DNA of 15,756 nucleotides from Armatimonadota bacterium (GCA_011773575.1 WVXJ01000160.1:31621-47376); one strand, 5' to 3'; counted from the stretch's first letter, positions 1 to 7,256 are shown. Numbers and translations are program-made. Notes: generated from the letters alone by a model not told the origin.

Positions 1-128
1 AAAGTGCGCTTCGTCGCCAGTGCATCCGCAAATGTGGGCGGCGGGGCGGAGCAGGGTGGGGCGAAACGGGCCCTGATCTCCCCTATCCGGCTCAATACCG
101 CGCTAAGTCCGGGAATCTCGCTAATCAT
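1..128 (-). CDS. Partial gene after fliJ, N-terminus resembling flagellum-associated lytic transglycosylases
   Basis: An open frame starts at an ATG two bases after the fliJ stop and runs off the left edge, giving 42 codons. It reads MISEIPGLSAVLSRIGEIRARF, then a proline-rich stretch, then FADALA. The pattern 'hydrophobic-VLxRIxEIxxRF ... F-A-x-A-L' is, from memory, typical of the N-terminus of soluble lytic transglycosylases (or NlpC-type hydrolases) encoded just after fliJ in many flagellar operons, where they open the peptidoglycan for the rod. The catalytic domain lies outside the window, so the function rests on a short N-terminus plus position. The ribosome binding site is weak (AGTAGAG just upstream), consistent with translational coupling to fliJ. 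Confidence 0.6.
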   Translation of the reverse strand, partial: MISEIPGLSAVLSRIGEIRARFAPPCSAPPPTFADALATKRT

Positions 129-130
129 CT

Positions 131-577
131 CTACTTAGCGCGTGCCGCATGTCGAGGCATCGCCAGATCATCCAGCATCTTCGCCTCCAGGCGGCTCAGG
201 GTGATATGGTGCTCGCGCTGCTCTCGCTCTCGCAGTTTCTCCAGCATCTGCCGCTTTTTCATCGCCTCGATGACTTCCAGGGTCTTGTCCGCCACTTCGC
301 CTTCCATACGAGCAAGAAGCGCGCGCTGTTCATCAATCTTCTCACTCAGATCTTCCAGGTGCCGGCGCAGAGCTTCGATCTTGTCCAGATCAACCGTGCT
401 CCCCGGCCGAGACAGCAGTTCTCCCCGGGTGCGGGCGCGTATCTCTATCAACAGATCCATCCGCGCCCGCTCTTCGTCCCGTTTCTCCTGGAGCCTGGCG
501 AGTTCTAATTTTAGCCGCTGCTCTTGTCGCTCGGCGTGTCGCAGCACCGTTTGCAGACGAAAGCGAAACTTTCTCAT
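131..577 (-). CDS. fliJ: Flagellar export chaperone/stalk protein FliJ
   Basis: The product is 148 residues, the usual FliJ length. It opens with the family signature MRKFRFRLQTVLRHAERQEQ and is almost entirely charged coiled coil rich in E, K, R and Q. FliJ is a cytoplasmic part of the flagellar type III export apparatus. It sits in the FliI hexamer like the stalk of an F1 ATPase and contacts the FlhA gate. Its ATG overlaps the fliI stop as ATGA, so the two are translationally coupled. The next gene begins two bases after its stop. Sequence similarity in this family is low, so the call relies on the N-terminal motif, the coiled coil and the position after fliI. Confidence 0.93.
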   Translation of the reverse strand: MRKFRFRLQTVLRHAERQEQRLKLELARLQEKRDEERARMDLLIEIRARTRGELLSRPGSTVDLDKIEALRRHLEDLSEKIDEQRALLARMEGEVADKTLEVIEAMKKRQMLEKLREREQREHHITLSRLEAKMLDDLAMPRHAARAK

Positions 578-1908
578 GTCTTGACCGCCTCAAGTTCGCA
601 AAGACGGGAAATCACATCACCCCAGCGGCCAACCTCATCCGGAGTCTGGATAAGAAATGCCCGCGCCTCATCTATCAGGCTACAGGCCTCATCAATGTCT
701 CGATTGCTCCCTGGCGAATATGCGCCGATGTTTATGAGATCCTCCGCTTCGGCGTAAACTGAAAGAATCTTCCGCATCCTCTGTGCAGCCTTCTGGTGCT
801 CGGATTTGGTGATGTCCGGCATCAACCGGCTGACGCTGTGCAGCACATCAATCGCCGGATAATGCGCTTTTGATGCCAGTTCGCGGGAGAGCACGATGTG
901 ACCATCCAGTATCCCCCTCACCGTGTCCGCCACCGGCTCATTCATATCATCTCCCTCCACCAGAATTGTGTAGAGCCCGGTGATGGTTCCTCTTTTGCCG
1001 GAGCCGGTGCGTTCCAGGAGCCGCGGGAGAATGGCGAATACGGAGGGAGTGTAACCCCGCGCCGTTGGCGGCTCACCGATGGCCAGACCGATCTCCCTTT
1101 GCGCCCAGGCGAAGCGGGTGATGGAATCCATCATGAACATCACATTACAGCCTTGGTCTCGGAAATACTCCGCGATGGTTGTCGCCACCAATGCGCCCTT
1201 CAAGCGTTGGAGGGAGGGCTGGTCAGAGGTGGCCACAACCACCACGGAGCGTTTCATTCCCTCTTCACCCAGGTTACCTTCGATAAATTCCCGCACCTCT
1301 CGGCCCCGCTCTCCGATGAGAGCGATAACGTTTACATCTGCCTCGGAGTTCCGTGCAATCATACCCAGCAAGGTGCTCTTGCCCACTCCGCTGCCGGAGA
1401 AGATACCCATTCTCTGTCCCCGGCCGCAGGTCAGCAGCCCGTCAATGGCTCTCACCCCGAATGTCAGCGGTTCGGTAATGCGTTTCCGCTCAAGTGGATG
1501 AGGAGGAGATTGATAGACCGGATATTCTTCCTCTCCGATGATGGACCCTTTTCCATCAATCGGCCTGCCGAGCCCATCCAGCACCCGGCCCAGGAGTTCC
1601 TGTCCAACGGACACCGTCAGGCAATGACCGGTAGCCACCACCTCATTGCCGTGAGCGATATCACCCATATCCCCCAGGGGCATGAGAAGAACTCGATTAT
1701 CTCGGAAGCCGACCACCTCTGCGGGAATAGGAGCCTTGTTGCGGCCCACCTCTATCTTACAAACCTCTCCAATCCTGGAGCCGGGCCCCACGGACTCCAC
1801 TACTACGCCCACTACCTGACAAACATTTCCATTCAGCCGTAGGGAGTCAGTCCTGCTGACCAGCCAGCGATATTTGGAGAGGTCACTCGGTCCCGCCGGC
1901 TTTCCCAT
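574..1908 (-). CDS. fliI: Flagellum-specific export ATPase FliI
   Basis: FliI powers flagellar type III protein export at the cytoplasmic face of the basal body. Numbered from the ATG at 1908 (444 residues), the P-loop GSGVGKST is at about 172-179, the catalytic segment GERGREVREF at 199-208, and the Walker B-type strand VMFMMDS at 256-262. The last is followed by the family hallmark TRFAWAQREIGLAIGEPPTARGY. A beta-barrel domain precedes the P-loop, and EGDDMNEPVADTVRGILDGHIVLSR follows it, as in other FliI proteins. A GTG at 1923 would add five residues. The ATG at 1908 is preferred because GAGG lies nine bases upstream. It overlaps the end of fliH by 26 bases and fliJ by four. No key residue is missing. 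Confidence 0.97.
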   Translation of the reverse strand: MGKPAGPSDLSKYRWLVSRTDSLRLNGNVCQVVGVVVESVGPGSRIGEVCKIEVGRNKAPIPAEVVGFRDNRVLLMPLGDMGDIAHGNEVVATGHCLTVSVGQELLGRVLDGLGRPIDGKGSIIGEEEYPVYQSPPHPLERKRITEPLTFGVRAIDGLLTCGRGQRMGIFSGSGVGKSTLLGMIARNSEADVNVIALIGERGREVREFIEGNLGEEGMKRSVVVVATSDQPSLQRLKGALVATTIAEYFRDQGCNVMFMMDSITRFAWAQREIGLAIGEPPTARGYTPSVFAILPRLLERTGSGKRGTITGLYTILVEGDDMNEPVADTVRGILDGHIVLSRELASKAHYPAIDVLHSVSRLMPDITKSEHQKAAQRMRKILSVYAEAEDLINIGAYSPGSNRDIDEACSLIDEARAFLIQTPDEVGRWGDVISRLCELEAVKT

Positions 1909-2557
1909 GAGTCGTTGCCTCACTTATGACGCGTTCTATCTCGTCCAACTGAGTCTTGACGCGGGCATCCAGAATGCCGTTGCTGGACTCTATTACACAT
2001 CCGCCGCGGCCCACTCTGCGGTCATCAGCCAGGTCCAACTTCTTGACCCCGTTGACTTCTGACATCAGATCATCTCGCGCCGCTCTTACTAGTGGAAGAT
2101 CCTCCGGGTTGACCTTCACCCGCAGGCTCTCACGCTCTCGCATGCGCTTCATTGCATTCTTCACGAGATCAACCACTGTTTCGGGCCGGCTCTCCAACTC
2201 TCGGGCGAGCACTTTCTCCGCGACAGTCACCGCCAGCCTGGTGACTTCCGGCTCCATCCTGTCGAAGAAGTTCGTCCGCTCCGCCTCGATCTCTTCCTCC
2301 AATTTGGCCAGTTCCGCCTGTTTCGCTTCGAGTTCCTTTTGAGCCTGTTCGCGGCCTTCCGCCAGCCCCTGCTCATGAGCGGCTTCGCGTATCCGTTTCG
2401 CTTCTGATTCGACCACGCTGATCTGCGCCGCGGCCTCAGCTTGATGTCGGGCCGGGTCTTCTTCTCCCAACGGTTCTTCCAAAGAAGGCAAGGGCTCCGG
2501 CTGCCAAAGGACCGCTTCTTTCTGATCAGCCTCCGCGGCTTTGATTATCCTAGACAT
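1883..2557 (-). CDS. fliH: Flagellar export regulator FliH
   Basis: FliH binds FliI, restrains its ATPase activity and docks it at the C-ring. The 224-residue product starts MSRIIKAAEAD. It has an acidic, proline-containing N-terminal stretch, then a long E/A/Q-rich helical segment (about residues 40-100, with the GLAEGREQ motif near 70), then a C-terminal domain similar to the V/F-type ATPase E/delta subunit (FFDRMEPEVTRLAVTVAEKVLARELE onward). The start at 2557 overlaps the fliG stop by eight bases and has GAGG upstream. A longer frame back to a TTG at 2626 would lie inside fliG and has no family resemblance. FliH diverges quickly, so the call uses both architecture and position between fliG and fliI. 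Confidence 0.93.
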   Translation of the reverse strand: MSRIIKAAEADQKEAVLWQPEPLPSLEEPLGEEDPARHQAEAAAQISVVESEAKRIREAAHEQGLAEGREQAQKELEAKQAELAKLEEEIEAERTNFFDRMEPEVTRLAVTVAEKVLARELESRPETVVDLVKNAMKRMRERESLRVKVNPEDLPLVRAARDDLMSEVNGVKKLDLADDRRVGRGGCVIESSNGILDARVKTQLDEIERVISEATTHGKAGGTE

Positions 2558-3569
2558 ATTCTTCCTCTTGTGCGTCTCCCATGATGATGGTGCCGGCTTC
2601 CGCCATGCTGCGCAGCACTCCCGCAATCTTGCGCTGCGCCGCCTCCACCTCTCGCAGACGCACCGGTTGACCGGTTTCCAGTTCTTCCTTTAGCGCCTCC
2701 CGCGCACCTTCGGACATATTCTGGAAGATCGCTTCTTTGAGATCATCGCCGGCGCCGCGCAGGGCTACCCGCAAGTCTTCATTTTCGACTTCCCGGATGA
2801 GCAACTGCAGATGCTTGCCCTCCAGTTTGACCAGATCTTCGAACACGAAGAGTTTCTCACGCAGGAATTCCGCCAATTCAGGGTCTTGCTCCGAGAGTGC
2901 GTTCAGCACCGTACGCTCCGTGCTTCGGTCCGCGTTCTTGAGGATCTCAATCAGGACCGGCTTTCCCCCCTCAGCGTCACTCGCCTCCGACCTCATGGAA
3001 GTTGCCTTGTGTTCCAGCGCTTTTGCCAGACGGCTGGCCGCACTCGGCATCACGGGGTTGCTCGTGGCGATACGCCGCACCACCTCAACGCGCATTTCCT
3101 CGGTGAGCGCAGCCAGCACGGAGGCGGCCTTCTGCCCGGAGAGATTGCTGAGCACAAGGGCGATCACCTGAGGGTGTTCATCTTGTATCAAGCGTATGAT
3201 CTCGGAGACCTCGCTTTTCTGCAAAGAAACAAGATCGCTTTCCTCGGAGCCCGATTTCAGAATCTCCATAATCTGTGCTGCTCTTTGAGGCCCCAATGCT
3301 TTCCTGACCAGTTCCGCGGCTAGTTCTATACCCCCGCGGTCGGATTTCCGCAGGCCTTCGCAGCGCGCTTTGAATTCCTCCATTACTTTGCGCTTGGCCT
3401 CATCGCTCAGTCTGTCCATCCGGGCAATCTCTCTGACAATCCTCTCCACTTGATCGTTGTCCAGGAGACTGAGAATCTCAGCCGATTTCTCCGGCCCCAA
3501 TGTGATGAGAACGACGGCCGCCTTCTGAAGGTTAGTCAGCTCCGGAAGCGAGGTTGCAGTCTGCTGCAT
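2550..3569 (-). CDS. fliG: Flagellar motor switch protein FliG
   Basis: FliG forms the rotor ring that meets the stator (torque generation) and couples the MS ring to the switch complex. The product is 339 residues, the usual length. The N-terminal part (LTNLQKAAVVLITLGPEKSAEILSLL) binds FliF. The conserved EHPQ motif of the middle domain is at residues 131-134. The C-terminal domain has FVFEDL (241-246) and the charged torque-helix region around residues 265-310, including MSEGAREALKEELE and PVRLREVE. The start ATG has AGGAGGG upstream, and that ribosome binding site lies within the last codons of fliF; only six bases separate the genes. Nothing is truncated. Confidence 0.97.
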   Translation of the reverse strand: MQQTATSLPELTNLQKAAVVLITLGPEKSAEILSLLDNDQVERIVREIARMDRLSDEAKRKVMEEFKARCEGLRKSDRGGIELAAELVRKALGPQRAAQIMEILKSGSEESDLVSLQKSEVSEIIRLIQDEHPQVIALVLSNLSGQKAASVLAALTEEMRVEVVRRIATSNPVMPSAASRLAKALEHKATSMRSEASDAEGGKPVLIEILKNADRSTERTVLNALSEQDPELAEFLREKLFVFEDLVKLEGKHLQLLIREVENEDLRVALRGAGDDLKEAIFQNMSEGAREALKEELETGQPVRLREVEAAQRKIAGVLRSMAEAGTIIMGDAQEEEYV

Positions 3570-3575
3570 GGGGTG

Positions 3576-5156
3576 CTATCCCTCCTCCGATTCCCCGAGG
3601 AGTCCTTGAATGGCATACGCCATCTTCTCTGAATCCAAATCGGTCGTTGTCGTTTCTCCATTACCGCCGGGTACGCGGACGGTTTCACGCGCGAGCGCAG
3701 GTGCTCGGGGAGCGGACGCCGAGGCCGTCGAAGAGCGCGCGGCGGTCGTCTTTCGAGCCGGCCTCACTACAGGCGCGGCTTCGCCCTTCGCTTTGAACAG
3801 GGAGCGAACAAACACCAGGAAGACAACCAGCAGCAGTGCCGCAAGGACATCTTTCCCCACGCTGAAGTAGAACTCTCTCGCCCGGGAAGCGCCTCCGCCC
3901 TCGTCAGCACCTTCCTCCGGCTGCGCAAAGGGGATGCTTTCCACCACTACCTGATCGCCTCTCTGCGGGTCTATTCCCGCCGCCGCCGATGCGGCTTTCT
4001 CCAAGGCCGCCAGTTGAGCTGATTCTATGCTCTGATCAACGAAGAGGGCCATCTGTATCTTCTTGACCTGTCCAGGCCCGACACTGCTTTTCTGGATTTT
4101 CTTTGTTATCTGATACTTGCTGCTCGTCTCTACCCGTTCATAACCTTCGTTCTCTCCGGTCGCAGTTGACGGCGTTGGTCTCGCAATGAGATTGGAGGTC
4201 ACGCCCGGAACACCTGATGCCGGCGGAACCCCCTTGCCCTTGTAGGATTCGCGCAGTTCCTGCTGGCTCTCCAACACGCCCTTGCCTTCTCCCGCCGGCT
4301 CGTAGATGGCCTCTTCCATCTCTATCGAATCGAAATCCAGTGTGGCGTTGATCCTCACCACCGCCTTGTTCGGCCCAGCGACCTCGTCCAGCATGGACTG
4401 TACTTTTTGCTCCGTCCGCCGCTCAAACTCTCTCGCCATCTCCAGCCGCGCCAACACGATACCTCCGCCGCCGCTGCCATACGAGATATCGCTGGGCGCG
4501 GAAAGTAGATTGCCGGAGGTATCCAATATCTTCACATCATCGGGGGAAAGGCCTTCCACCGCAGAGGAGGCCAGATGCACAATGCCGCGAATTTGACGCT
4601 GCGCCAGGACGCGGCCGCCTCTCATCCTCAACACGACAGAGGCGGAAGGACGGGCTTCCTCTTCTTCGTAAAGTTTGGGCTCAGGGACAACCAGATGCAC
4701 ACGGGCGCTGCTTACACTATCTATCTCAGAGATGGTGCGGGCCAATTCTCCCTGCAGTGCCCGCTGGTAGTTAATGCGCTCTCCAAACTGGGTAAGCCCC
4801 ACGCGATTAGTGTCGAAGAGTTCGAATCCTACATTTCCTCCCCGCGGCAGACCCTCCTCCGCCAATTGCAGGCGCACCTCATGCACCTTGTCCGAGGCCA
4901 CCTCCACGGCGCTGCCGCCGCCGGTCAGCCGATAGGGAACCTTCTGTTCCCGCAGTTTCTCGACGATCTTGCCCGCATCATCCTGTTGGAGGCCTGAATA
5001 GAGAGGAGCGTAGGAGGGGCGTGTCGCCACACTCACAATGACGCCGACCGCAGCGATTCCGGCCATAACAAATGCTACCAGCGCCATCTTCTGGCTGGTG
5101 GTGGCGGATTGCCAGAAACTAATAAGTGAATACATAAGTCCTTTCGATGGCTCCAC
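3576..5156 (-). CDS. fliF: Flagellar MS-ring protein FliF
   Basis: FliF forms the membrane MS ring, the first-assembled base of the flagellum. The 526-residue product has an N-terminal membrane helix at about 23-45, then the YscJ/FliF ring-building domain beginning RPSYAPLYSGLQQDDAGKIVEKL. A long periplasmic part includes the GVPGVTSNL-type linker. A second membrane helix lies at about 430-452 (VLAALLLVVFLVFVRSLF), and a cytoplasmic tail ends in KMAYAIQGLLGESEEG, the FliG-binding segment. The chosen start is the GTG at 5156, because AAAGGAG sits at good spacing before it. An in-frame ATG at 5135 has poor spacing and would drop seven residues. The ribosome binding site abuts a dispersed repeat in the fliE-fliF gap. 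Confidence 0.97.
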   Translation of the reverse strand: MEPSKGLMYSLISFWQSATTSQKMALVAFVMAGIAAVGVIVSVATRPSYAPLYSGLQQDDAGKIVEKLREQKVPYRLTGGGSAVEVASDKVHEVRLQLAEEGLPRGGNVGFELFDTNRVGLTQFGERINYQRALQGELARTISEIDSVSSARVHLVVPEPKLYEEEEARPSASVVLRMRGGRVLAQRQIRGIVHLASSAVEGLSPDDVKILDTSGNLLSAPSDISYGSGGGGIVLARLEMAREFERRTEQKVQSMLDEVAGPNKAVVRINATLDFDSIEMEEAIYEPAGEGKGVLESQQELRESYKGKGVPPASGVPGVTSNLIARPTPSTATGENEGYERVETSSKYQITKKIQKSSVGPGQVKKIQMALFVDQSIESAQLAALEKAASAAAGIDPQRGDQVVVESIPFAQPEEGADEGGGASRAREFYFSVGKDVLAALLLVVFLVFVRSLFKAKGEAAPVVRPARKTTAARSSTASASAPRAPALARETVRVPGGNGETTTTDLDSEKMAYAIQGLLGESEEG

Positions 5157-5165
5157 CGGGTCTCT

Positions 5166-5200
5166 CCTTTCGACTACGCTCCTTTCGGTTTCGCTCAGGG
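5166..5200 (-). repeat. Dispersed CCCTGAGCGAA/GTCGAAAGG-type repeat in the fliE-fliF gap
   Basis: Read on the minus strand, this stretch starts CCCTGAGCGAAACCGAAAGG and ends GCGTAGTCGAAAGG. It belongs to the same family as 7054-7079, 7181-7209 and 10600-10652, which share the cores CCCTGAGC and GTCGAAGGG or close variants. It lies in the only sizeable gap (72 bases) of the flagellar operon. Its last bases run into AAAGGAG, the ribosome binding site of fliF. Confidence 0.6.
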
Positions 5201-5228
5201 CAGGGAAGGCAGGCCGCGCTCCTCAAAC

Positions 5229-5525
5229 CTACATCTGAGTCCGCATCAGCTCCTGATAAGCCTCAATCGCCTTATTGCGGACCTGAACAGCAAACTCCAG
5301 GGCCAGGACCGCCTTCTCCATCGCGACCACTGCCTGGTGGACGTCTTCCAAATCTCCCGCCGCCGCCTTAACCGCGAACGAGTCCGCCTCTTTCTGCATC
5401 TCGTTTACCTGCTCCACGGCGTCATTCAGCATCTCAGTGAAAGATTTCGTATCTTTCTCGGCCTCACTGGCCTGCTTCAAGAGCCGGAACTGGTCCCCAT
5501 TGGCCTGAATGCCATTTATCTTCAT
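5229..5525 (-). CDS. fliE: Flagellar hook-basal body protein FliE
   Basis: FliE is the small export substrate that joins the MS ring to the proximal rod. The 98-residue product matches the family length. It has the pattern FTEMLNDAVEQVNEMQKEADSFAVKAAAGD, followed by LEDVHQAVVAMEKAVLALEFAVQVRNKAIEAYQELMRTQM. This is the conserved C-terminal helix pair that ends in the 'AYQEIMRMQ'-type signature. AGAGGAT lies upstream of the ATG. The gene follows flgC after 28 bases and precedes fliF by 72 bases. Confidence 0.95.
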   Translation of the reverse strand: MKINGIQANGDQFRLLKQASEAEKDTKSFTEMLNDAVEQVNEMQKEADSFAVKAAAGDLEDVHQAVVAMEKAVLALEFAVQVRNKAIEAYQELMRTQM

Positions 5526-5553
5526 GGCTCATCCTCTCTGAAACATGACGCCG

Positions 5554-5949
5554 CTAGCGTCGGGAAATCTCCAAGGCCTTTCGTATCATCTTCTTCGCCG
5601 CGTTTATGGCGGCAACATTCGCCTCATACGACCGCGTCGCCGACACCATGTCCACCATCTCCTCCATCACATTCACATTCGGCATGGCGACAAACCCCTT
5701 TTCATCCGCATCCGGATGGCCGGGGCGATACACTATCTTGGGCGGGCGCGGGTCTTCCGTTACTTGAGTTACATTGACACCCTTCACCGCACCCCTTGCG
5801 TCATTTGCAGTGAATACCACCTGCTGGCGGCGATAGGGGCCGCCTTTTGCCGTACGCGTGGTCTCCGCGTTGGCGATATTATTCGCGATAATGTCCAATC
5901 GTCTGCGCTGAGCAGACAATCCCGATGCACTGATATCAATCGAAGACAT
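5554..5949 (-). CDS. flgC: Flagellar proximal rod protein FlgC
   Basis: FlgC is a subunit of the proximal rod, secreted by the flagellar export system. The 131-residue product starts MSSIDISASGLSAQRRRLDIIANNIANAETT, with the ANNIAN rod/hook signature at about residues 22-27. It ends with the C-terminal helix VNVMEEMVDMVSATRSYEANVAAINAAKKMIRKALEI, also typical of the family. The region between (GGPYRRQQVVF, then YRPGHPDADEKGFVAMPNVN) fits FlgC rather than FlgB. It starts 13 bases after the flgB stop. Confidence 0.97.
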   Translation of the reverse strand: MSSIDISASGLSAQRRRLDIIANNIANAETTRTAKGGPYRRQQVVFTANDARGAVKGVNVTQVTEDPRPPKIVYRPGHPDADEKGFVAMPNVNVMEEMVDMVSATRSYEANVAAINAAKKMIRKALEISRR

Positions 5950-5962
5950 TCATGCCTCCCTT

Positions 5963-6349
5963 CTACCTGCCTCCAGAGATGGCCGTCCGCAGCATGCGCA
6001 GTTTCGAAAGCAGCAGCTGCACATCAGCCTCGTATTCCAAGGTGTTCTTCGCCAACTCACCCATCTCGGTTTCAATATTCACAGTATTGCCGTCGGCACG
6101 CGCGGAACGCGTCCGATCAACGAATTTTCGCGGTCGGACGCGCTTCAACCTTGCCAATGTCTGCTCGCTGTCGTTGGCAGATTTGAGCGCGCCCCTGAGT
6201 GCATCATGAAAGGCGACCTCTCTTCGCCGAAACCCCGGTGTGTCAACATTGGCGATATTATTCGCTAATGTCCGGTGGCGTGCAGCGGTTCCGTCCAGCG
6301 CCTTTTCTAGCGCGGCGCTGGCTACATCGGAGAGCGTGTCACTCGACAT
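5963..6349 (-). CDS. flgB: Flagellar proximal rod protein FlgB
   Basis: FlgB is the other common proximal-rod subunit and pairs with FlgC. From the ATG at 6349 the product is 128 residues. LANNIANVDTPGFRRREVAFHDALRGAL at about 28-55 carries the ANNIAN-D-TPG-Y/F signature. NTVNIETEMGELAKNTLEYEADVQLLLSKLRMLRTAI forms the C-terminal helix, with the N-x-V-xx-E-x-EM-x-x-L-A-xNTL-x-Y motif of FlgB. The start is supported by GAGGGGGAT upstream. A longer frame to a GTG at 6409 would overlap the merR-like gene and adds residues unrelated to FlgB. It follows that gene by 16 bases. Confidence 0.96.
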   Translation of the reverse strand: MSSDTLSDVASAALEKALDGTAARHRTLANNIANVDTPGFRRREVAFHDALRGALKSANDSEQTLARLKRVRPRKFVDRTRSARADGNTVNIETEMGELAKNTLEYEADVQLLLSKLRMLRTAISGGR

Positions 6350-6365
6350 CTGCCTGATCCCCCTC

Positions 6366-6659
6366 TTATTGGCTGCTTCGCGGATGGGTCGTTCTGGACC
6401 CTCGGGCACTCCGAGACACCTCCGGCAGGAGGTCCCAGATCGCCACGAGGCTCAGCCCTTTACCATCCGCAAGCCCGCCAATCTTCTTGATCAGATCCAC
6501 CTGTGCCTTCGTGTAAAGGCGGTGGCCGTGCTGATCCCGAGAAGGTCGCGGCATACCATATTTGTTCTCCCAATAACGGATGCGGTGGGCCTCAACACCG
6601 GTCAACTTCACCACCGTCCGCATGGGATACATCGGTATGTTGTGCGGAATCTTCACCAT
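6366..6659 (-). CDS. Small MerR-type DNA-binding protein at the head of the flagellar operon
   Basis: The 97-residue product is little more than a MerR winged-helix domain. It reads MYPMRTVVKLTGVEAHRIRYWENKYG (about 10-35; the helix-turn-helix and the RYWE/ENKYG signature), then GHRLYTKAQVDLIKKIGGLADGKGLSLVAIWDLLPE (about 45-80; wing and second helix pair). It lacks the long coiled-coil dimerisation helix and effector domain of full MerR proteins, ending in a short basic tail (RSARGSRTTHPRSSQ). It is the first gene of the flagellar operon, 16 bases before flgB. That suggests local regulation of flagellar genes, but no experimental parallel is known to me, and the operator is not identified. 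The target could also lie elsewhere. Confidence 0.85.
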   Translation of the reverse strand: MVKIPHNIPMYPMRTVVKLTGVEAHRIRYWENKYGMPRPSRDQHGHRLYTKAQVDLIKKIGGLADGKGLSLVAIWDLLPEVSRSARGSRTTHPRSSQ

Positions 6660-6673
6660 TTCTCACCTCCTTT
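6660..6673 (-). promoter_or_regulatory. Near-perfect Shine-Dalgarno of the merR-like gene
   Basis: Read on the minus strand the bases are AAAGGAGGTGA, an almost complete complement of the 16S rRNA 3' end. There are six bases between AGGAGG and the ATG. It is clearly the strongest ribosome binding site of the flagellar operon and fixes the start of the first gene. Confidence 0.85.
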
Positions 6674-6947
6674 CTGGCTTGAGATTCACCTCGGACGCTG
6701 TGCCCTTTGTACAGTTGCCCTGCTCAGGATATTCCAACTGCGTCGAACTCTATTCCACAAATTCTCACCTGATTTGAGACCCTTCCGACAAAAATCCACA
6801 TTTCTCCAGCCCTGCGAAGCTTTCTCACCCCGGATTCAACCCATTCGAAGCGGAATATGCGGCTCCACCCCCTGTCTTGCGGTCTCCTGCAAGGCGGGTG
6901 CGCCCGTTCATCCTGCTTGCCCTACGAAGCCTTGGAGAAGTAGGGTA

Positions 6948-7004
6948 GGGCGGGTGCGCCTGCGCCCGCCGGCCAATTGTAGGGCGGGGGTGCCGGCCCC
7001 CGCC
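6948..7004. repeat. Tandem pair of GC-rich REP-like hairpins
   Basis: Two hairpins lie 12 bases apart. The first has stem GGCGGG (6949-6954) pairing with CCCGCC (6965-6970), extended by three inner pairs. The second has stem GGCGGGGG (6983-6990) pairing with CCCCCGCC (6997-7004) around TGCCGG. Both are preceded by GTAGGG, and a decayed third unit (GTTGTAGGCCGGGGT) follows at 7031-7046. A degraded relative (GGCGGGTGCGCCCG) is at 6893-6906. This looks like an array of extragenic palindromes. Confidence 0.7.
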
Positions 7005-7053
7005 GAATGGGTGCTCTGCCTTGCCGGCCCGTTGTAGGCCGGGGTCTCCGTTT

Positions 7054-7079
7054 ACCCTGAGCCTGTCGAAGGGTGCCCC
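7054..7079 (+). repeat. Dispersed CCCTGAGC...GTCGAAGGG repeat
   Basis: The core is ACCCTGAGCCTGTCGAAGGG followed by TGCCCC. The same CCCTGAGC and TCGAAGGG blocks recur in variant form at 5166-5200, 7181-7209 and 10600-10652. It is intergenic here, directly after the GC-rich hairpin array. Confidence 0.65.
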
Positions 7080-7101
7080 GCCGGATGGCTTCTTTTGGAG
7101 T

Positions 7102-7147
7102 GCGAAAGCTTGCTTTCGCTTTCACAGGCGGGAGTCTTGCTCCCGCC
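7102..7147. repeat. Two adjacent REP-like hairpins with CTTG loops
   Basis: The first has stem GCGAAAG (7102-7108) pairing with CTTTCGC (7113-7119) around CTTG. The second has stem GGCGGGAG (7127-7134) pairing with CTCCCGCC (7140-7147) around TCTTG. The loops are alike while the stems differ with compensating changes. The pattern resembles the hairpin at 10896-10916, whose loop is CTAGC. Confidence 0.65.
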
Positions 7148-7180
7148 GAGCCATATTCAACCGTAGGTTAACGCGGATCC

Positions 7181-7209
7181 TTGCCCAGAGCCGAGTCGAA
7201 GGGAACCAA
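7181..7209 (+). repeat. Dispersed GAGTCGAAGGGAACC repeat
   Basis: The stretch contains CCGAGTCGAAGGGAACCAA. It matches the family at 5166-5200, 7054-7079 and 10600-10652. The following bases (GGAACCAA, CCC, CCCACCG) also recur in the same order at 10655-10671, on the far side of the HD-STAND/HEAT operon. Confidence 0.6.
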
Positions 7210-7240
7210 CCCCCGCCCACCGGCCGCTCAGCCGGTAGCC

Positions 7241-7256
7241 GCACACTTCAGTGTGC
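7241..7256. repeat. Short palindrome upstream of the HD-STAND promoter
   Basis: GCACACTTCAGTGTGC is a perfect inverted repeat of 7-base arms around TC, flanked by GCC and GCC. It lies just upstream of the proposed promoter, so it could be an operator. It could equally be another member of the palindromic repeat group. Confidence 0.45.

Noticed and set aside
898..1842. A 314-residue plus-strand open frame opposite fliI
   Set aside because: It is antisense to a fully convincing FliI, is rich in H, P and R as typical of a shadow frame, and resembles no family.
2558..2626. A longer FliH starting from a TTG at 2626
   Set aside because: It would lie wholly inside fliG, has no family resemblance, and the ATG at 2557 has a good ribosome binding site.
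5545..6186. A 213-residue plus-strand open frame opposite flgC and flgB
   Set aside because: Both rod genes are certain on the other strand, and the frame is a composition artefact without domains.
6350..6409. A longer FlgB starting from a GTG at 6409
   Set aside because: It overlaps the merR-like gene and adds residues not seen in FlgB; the ATG at 6349 has GAGGGGGAT upstream.
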